Positions 60,441 to 64,000 of a DNA stretch of 64,000 bases are shown one piece after another. The first letter of the stretch is position 1. Each line of letters opens with the position of its first letter. Under the pieces are notes generated by a model. It saw only the letters and a program-made list of their open reading frames with translations. It made no database searches and was not told the DNA's origin. Source of the stretch: Warburgia ugandensis (lineage: Eukaryota; Streptophyta; Magnoliopsida; Canellales; Canellaceae); NCBI GenBank assembly GCA_035236585.1, contig CP141136.1, forward strand, positions 29,108,449 to 29,172,448, in the 5' to 3' direction. Both the position numbers and the translations under genes were made by a program.

Positions 60441-61636
60441 TCTATTACTTAAGTAGTTCTTTATTATGATACTTCGAATCATCTAACTATAATAAAATAT
60501 ACGATCAACCAACATTTATCGAATTTGAAAAAGAGTCAAAAGCGATTCTAAGAGAAACCCCTAAGGTTTCACAAAGATCAGACAAGTAAGGACGCCGGAA
60601 TCGGAGAAAAATAATAACTCTGGCAACTTTAAAAAGTGTTGATAAAATTCGGCCAAAAATCTTAGATTTCAGTAGAATTTGTAGAGAAAAACTAGATAAG
60701 GCTTAAATTCATGAAATTCTGACCAAATCTGTACACTTTGGTGTAGTTTTCATATTGCATATGTTGTTGGTGATAACTGAAATCAGGTCACCTTCTTCGG
60801 CGATATCAACTTTTTTCGGCAAGACCCTAAAAATATAAATTTTTGGCATTTGAATGATTCCTGCCTGATCTTTTCAATCATGACAACGGATCTTCGATTA
60901 GAGACTCTGATTGTCGAATTTTCAATTGGAAATTTGGTAGTGCGTAGGGAAAACCTCGACCATCGATTTCGATAGTTAAAAACACAATTAGAAGGTAGAT
61001 CCATGTAATTTATGACTCTAATTATATGTCAGTAATGAATTGCGACAAAAATGACAGACCAATTATGAACTAGCTAATGCAAGGTCCGATCCACCATTCA
61101 AAACTTGATCGGTGATGAGCGATGGTTAGGAAAGGTGATCAGATCATGGTTATGGCTAAAATCACGAATTGTTGAATAACTTACCTTTAATGATGGGATC
61201 TGAAACCTCTAGAGGTACGCGTGTCGATTGAAGGCCAATGGTGCTTATCTAAGTAGATATCAATCAATTGGTATCCTAATAATCAATTTAGATATTAGAA
61301 GTTAAATCAATGACATTATGATTAGAGATCTTAAAGTAATTGTAGTAATTTACATAGAATGTTGAAATTTAATTAGGACTTGTATTCTCAACATAGGTTT
61401 TGAATACGATTTGGACGGTGTTGGTAATTGAGTTGTGAGTTGTACTTAAAACTCAGGTAAGTACCCCTAAACCCTTCTTTATCCTTAAATTCTTGTTAAT
61501 CTGTTCACTTGTAATTAATACTATGGATATAGATCATTATATTGGTTGAATGAATAATATGAATTCAATTATTAGTGGAAATTGTCGAGTGATATTCTGA
61601 TTAACCATGCTGAATTGTTGTGATGAAATGGATCTT

Positions 61637-62140
61637 AAGATAGTAAGCCTTGAGGGCGCTCGGTAGACTATGATGATGCCTTCTAAGGTGGTAAACCCTG
61701 AGGGAAAGGGCTGCTTGGTTCTCTGGAATCACGGTGGAGCAAACCAAGATGGTAAACTCTGAGGGATGAACTATCAGGTATTGAGCCTCCTAAGATGGTA
61801 AACCCTGAGGGAAAGGGCTGCCAAGTCTTTTGGGATCATAGAGCCACCCAAGATCGTAAATCCTGAGAGATGAGCTGTCAGATATTGATTCTCCTAATAT
61901 GGTAAACCCCGAGGGAATGGGCTGCCTAGTTGATTGCGACTATGGTGGTGCCACTAAAGATAGTAAATCTTGAGGGAACCTGACATTGGAGTCACCCAAG
62001 ATAGTAAACTCTGAAGAAAATGGTTTCCTGGTTCTTTGGAATCATGGTGGAGCTGCCCAAGATGATAAATTCTAAGATTCTGGTTGCCTTCTGTATGATA
62101 CTCATAGTGGGCCGCCCAAGATGGTAAACCTTGAGGGAGA
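61637..62140 (+). repeat. Higher-order minisatellite, ten units
   Basis: Core AAGATGGTAAACCCTGAGGG starts at 61637, 61685, 61746, 61792, 61850, 61896, 61957, 61998, 62059 and 62118. Intervals alternate (48, 61, 46, 58, 46, 61, 41, 61, 59), showing a two-unit repeat of about 105 bp. GGGAAAGGGCTGCC follows alternate units. Confidence 0.9.
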
Positions 62141-62229
62141 TGACTATCTGATCAGTGTGATGATGTCATACTTGTTTATTATTGTTGAGAAAATAATCAA
62201 ATGAAATACATTCCTATACATTTTTATCT

Positions 62230-62585
62230 GAATGCTATGCTTATAGTCCCACAGTTTGAATTTGGAATAAACTGTAATTTTGGTTCGATGCCCATATGTT
62301 GTACGCAATATTACATGTTCGTGACTTTGTTACTTATTTATTGAAATGGAAATGAATGTCTTGTGGTTGGAAAAAAAATGGAGAGTTGGTATTGCATGAC
62401 TTTATTTGCATGCTATGATTATTGCTGTATAGTTAGAATTTGGAATAAACTGTATTTCTATTCTAATACCAATATGTTATATTTGATAATACATGTTACT
62501 TTGTTGATTATCGGTTAAACAGAAAATGAATGTTCTATGGTTGGATATGAATATGGAGTTGAGCTAAGCTCAACAAGAATGGTGG
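62230..62585 (+). repeat. 178-bp tandem duplication
   Basis: TTTGGAATAAACTGTA at 62261 and 62439, with TGCTATG before and ATGTTACATTT/GATAATACATGT-like and TGGTTGGA blocks after, in both units. Confidence 0.8.
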
Positions 62586-63235
62586 GATATGCAAGGGTTT
62601 AGTTTTTTTTCCTTACTGGGCTATGCAACTCATATTATTATTTTTTAAGTACTGGTAATGCTGATAAGGGGAAGGCTTTTGATGGAAATGAATGAAGCTT
62701 GACTAACTGATAATGTCACATTTTGTAATGTATATGTATGTTGGTGATGAATGTGAGTTGTGTTCTATTATTAGATGAGTAGCCCTATGCATCTATTTCT
62801 AACATTCTGTATATTTTTTGTTGATGATTTGTGTATGGGATTTAGTTAAAACTAAAAGTTAGCAACCAGCAGTTTTAGTAATTTACTGTGGTGAATTATA
62901 TGGAGACTAAGTCTCCTATAGATATTTTAGAACTATTATACTTTTTATCTAGTGAATCGTATCGCATGCATTAAATGCGTAACTCCAAAAAATAAAGGAG
63001 ACACTGTCGAAATTTTGGTAGAATTAAACAGTTAAAATTCTATTTTCTAAACTTGACCTATTTAGGACAAGAGCATCTAGCTCTTTCGATACTTCCACTG
63101 CAATATATGAAAAAAAATAAGAAAACCAAGTAAGCATCGCTTAAGAGAATCGCCATGTTTAATTACGTTAAATTGCGGCCCCAGGGTCCAGGGTCGCGAC
63201 AGTATGTATTAGGTTACTGTCAGCTTGTTTAATAC

Positions 63236-64000
63236 ATGACTAACTCTTATTCTTTTATATTTCTGAAAGGCATAGTCATGATTGAGACTAGCAGCAATGG
63301 TTCGAGTTCTAGAGGATTAGCGTTGCGTGCATGTGATCCTGTCCAGGATGCTATAGGACAAATGGCCAAGGCAATCGCTGAAGCTATTAGCAAGGGAGCA
63401 GGAGTTCAGCCCCTAGTTTTGCTAGTCTCTCGAACTTCTAAAGAGGGTGTAAGCAGGGGAACACTTGAACTATGAGAGTTCAGGAAGTTGGGACCACCCA
63501 AGTTTGATGGGATGTTAGATCCCATTGAGGTAGAGGATTGGTTAGAGTAAATCCAAAGGATCTTCAAGGCACTAAAAAATCGATGAAGATTTGAAGGTAA
63601 GGGTGGCCGCTTTTCAATTCACAGGAGAGGTTATGCATTGGTGGTGAGCAGCAAAGGGTGTTAGAGCTGATGAGTAGTGGACTTGGGAACTTTTTAAGGA
63701 GGCCTATCTAGGAAAATATTTTCCTAATACATAGAGAGATGCTAAGGTAGCAGAGTTCTTGAGGCTCATGCAACGTGACATCACTGTGGGAGAGTATATT
63801 GTCAAGTTTGACCAATTGTCATATTATGCATCATTGATGATCCCCACTTTTAGGGATAGGGCCTACCACTTCATTCAGGGCTTAAGGTCTTCTATTCGAT
63901 AAAGCTTAGTACTCTTTAAATTGAAAGATTATGCGAAGGCCATAGATAGAGCCCAACTGATTGAGTAGGATCAGGGTAGGGAAATGGGTACACCAAAGTC
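63236..64000 (+). pseudogene. gag: Ty3/gypsy gag, runs off the window
   Basis: Gag of a second Ty3/gypsy element, probably a chromovirus. The frame opens at ATG 63236 or, more likely by position, ATG 63278, with a hydrophilic N-terminus. After TGA 63473-63475 it reads EFRKLGPPKFDGMLDPIEVE, DWLE, TAA 63548-63550, then IQRIFKALK. A frameshift in an A run near 63575 follows, then VRVAAFQFTGEVMHWW, WTWELFKEAYLGKYFP, RDAKVAEFLRLMQRDITVGE, YIVKFDQLS and AYHFIQGLRSSIR, ending near 64000 at LFKLKDYAKAIDRAQLIE. At least six stops interrupt it, mostly where CAG, CAA or CGA is expected. The rest of the element is beyond the window. Confidence 0.88.

Larger units (their letters stand above)
60441..63235 (+). 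mobile_element. LTR-like region upstream of Ty3/gypsy gag
   Basis: Noncoding sequence placed where the 5' LTR of the element starting at 63236 should be. It contains the ten-unit array (61637-62140) and a 178-bp tandem duplication (62230-62585). Exact LTR ends and a primer site were not found; a GC-rich segment GGCCCCAGGGTCCAGGGTCG at 63178 precedes gag. Confidence 0.45.

Overview
This window looks like intergenic, transposon-dominated DNA from a flowering plant with a large genome. The signs are AT-rich sequence without long intact genes, several superfamilies of decayed LTR retrotransposon, a plant RTE-type LINE, Au-type SINEs, and pseudogenes of plant-type UBA2 and BAG proteins. No species can be named from sequence alone. 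Almost every open frame is either retrotransposon coding sequence broken by stops and frameshifts, or a chance frame through (GA)n and CT-rich LTR DNA.

Layout. 1-6523: a minus-strand Athila/Tat-like Ty3/gypsy element (E1) with LTR, tRNA-Asp primer site, leader, gag and 3' spacer, but no pol. 6524-15159: a spacer fragment, then an LTR of family C (7146-11907) split by a family-D LTR, then an LTR of family B. 15160-23878: a plus-strand relative of E1 (E2) whose 5' LTR is split by a 2,517-bp solo LTR with a perfect target-site duplication. E2 keeps leader, gag and protease, then jumps to post-pol sequence. 23879-26133: a SINE and an unpaired 3' LTR. 27619-33662: a minus-strand family-C element with a complete TRIM (31137-31731) nested in its spacer. 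33663-44580: an LTR-like region with a minisatellite, and two opposed Ty1/copia relics. 44581-49000: LTR-like sequence and an unidentified coding-like stretch.

The only candidate for a live host gene is a TATA box at 49427 with a 12-codon first exon at 49677-49712 ending at a good splice donor. Its first residues resemble plant LisH/CRA (RanBPM/GID8-like) proteins. If real, the rest of the gene lies beyond intron-like DNA filled with a SINE, a copia pol relic split by another SINE, and a LINE relic.

57250-64000 holds a duplicated block with a SINE and a 5S rRNA-derived segment, and a chromovirus integrase with chromodomain (minus). Two plant host-gene fragments follow side by side (UBA2-type RRM protein, then BAG5-like protein). 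The window ends in an LTR-like region with a higher-order minisatellite and the gag of a second Ty3/gypsy element.

The elements do not form a working pathway. They record layered insertion, recombination and cytosine-deamination decay. The most interesting signals are a second tRNA-Asp complementarity at fixed spacing upstream of the primer site, pol-less Athila-like elements sharing structured leaders and spacers, and the adjacent UBA2 and BAG fragments.
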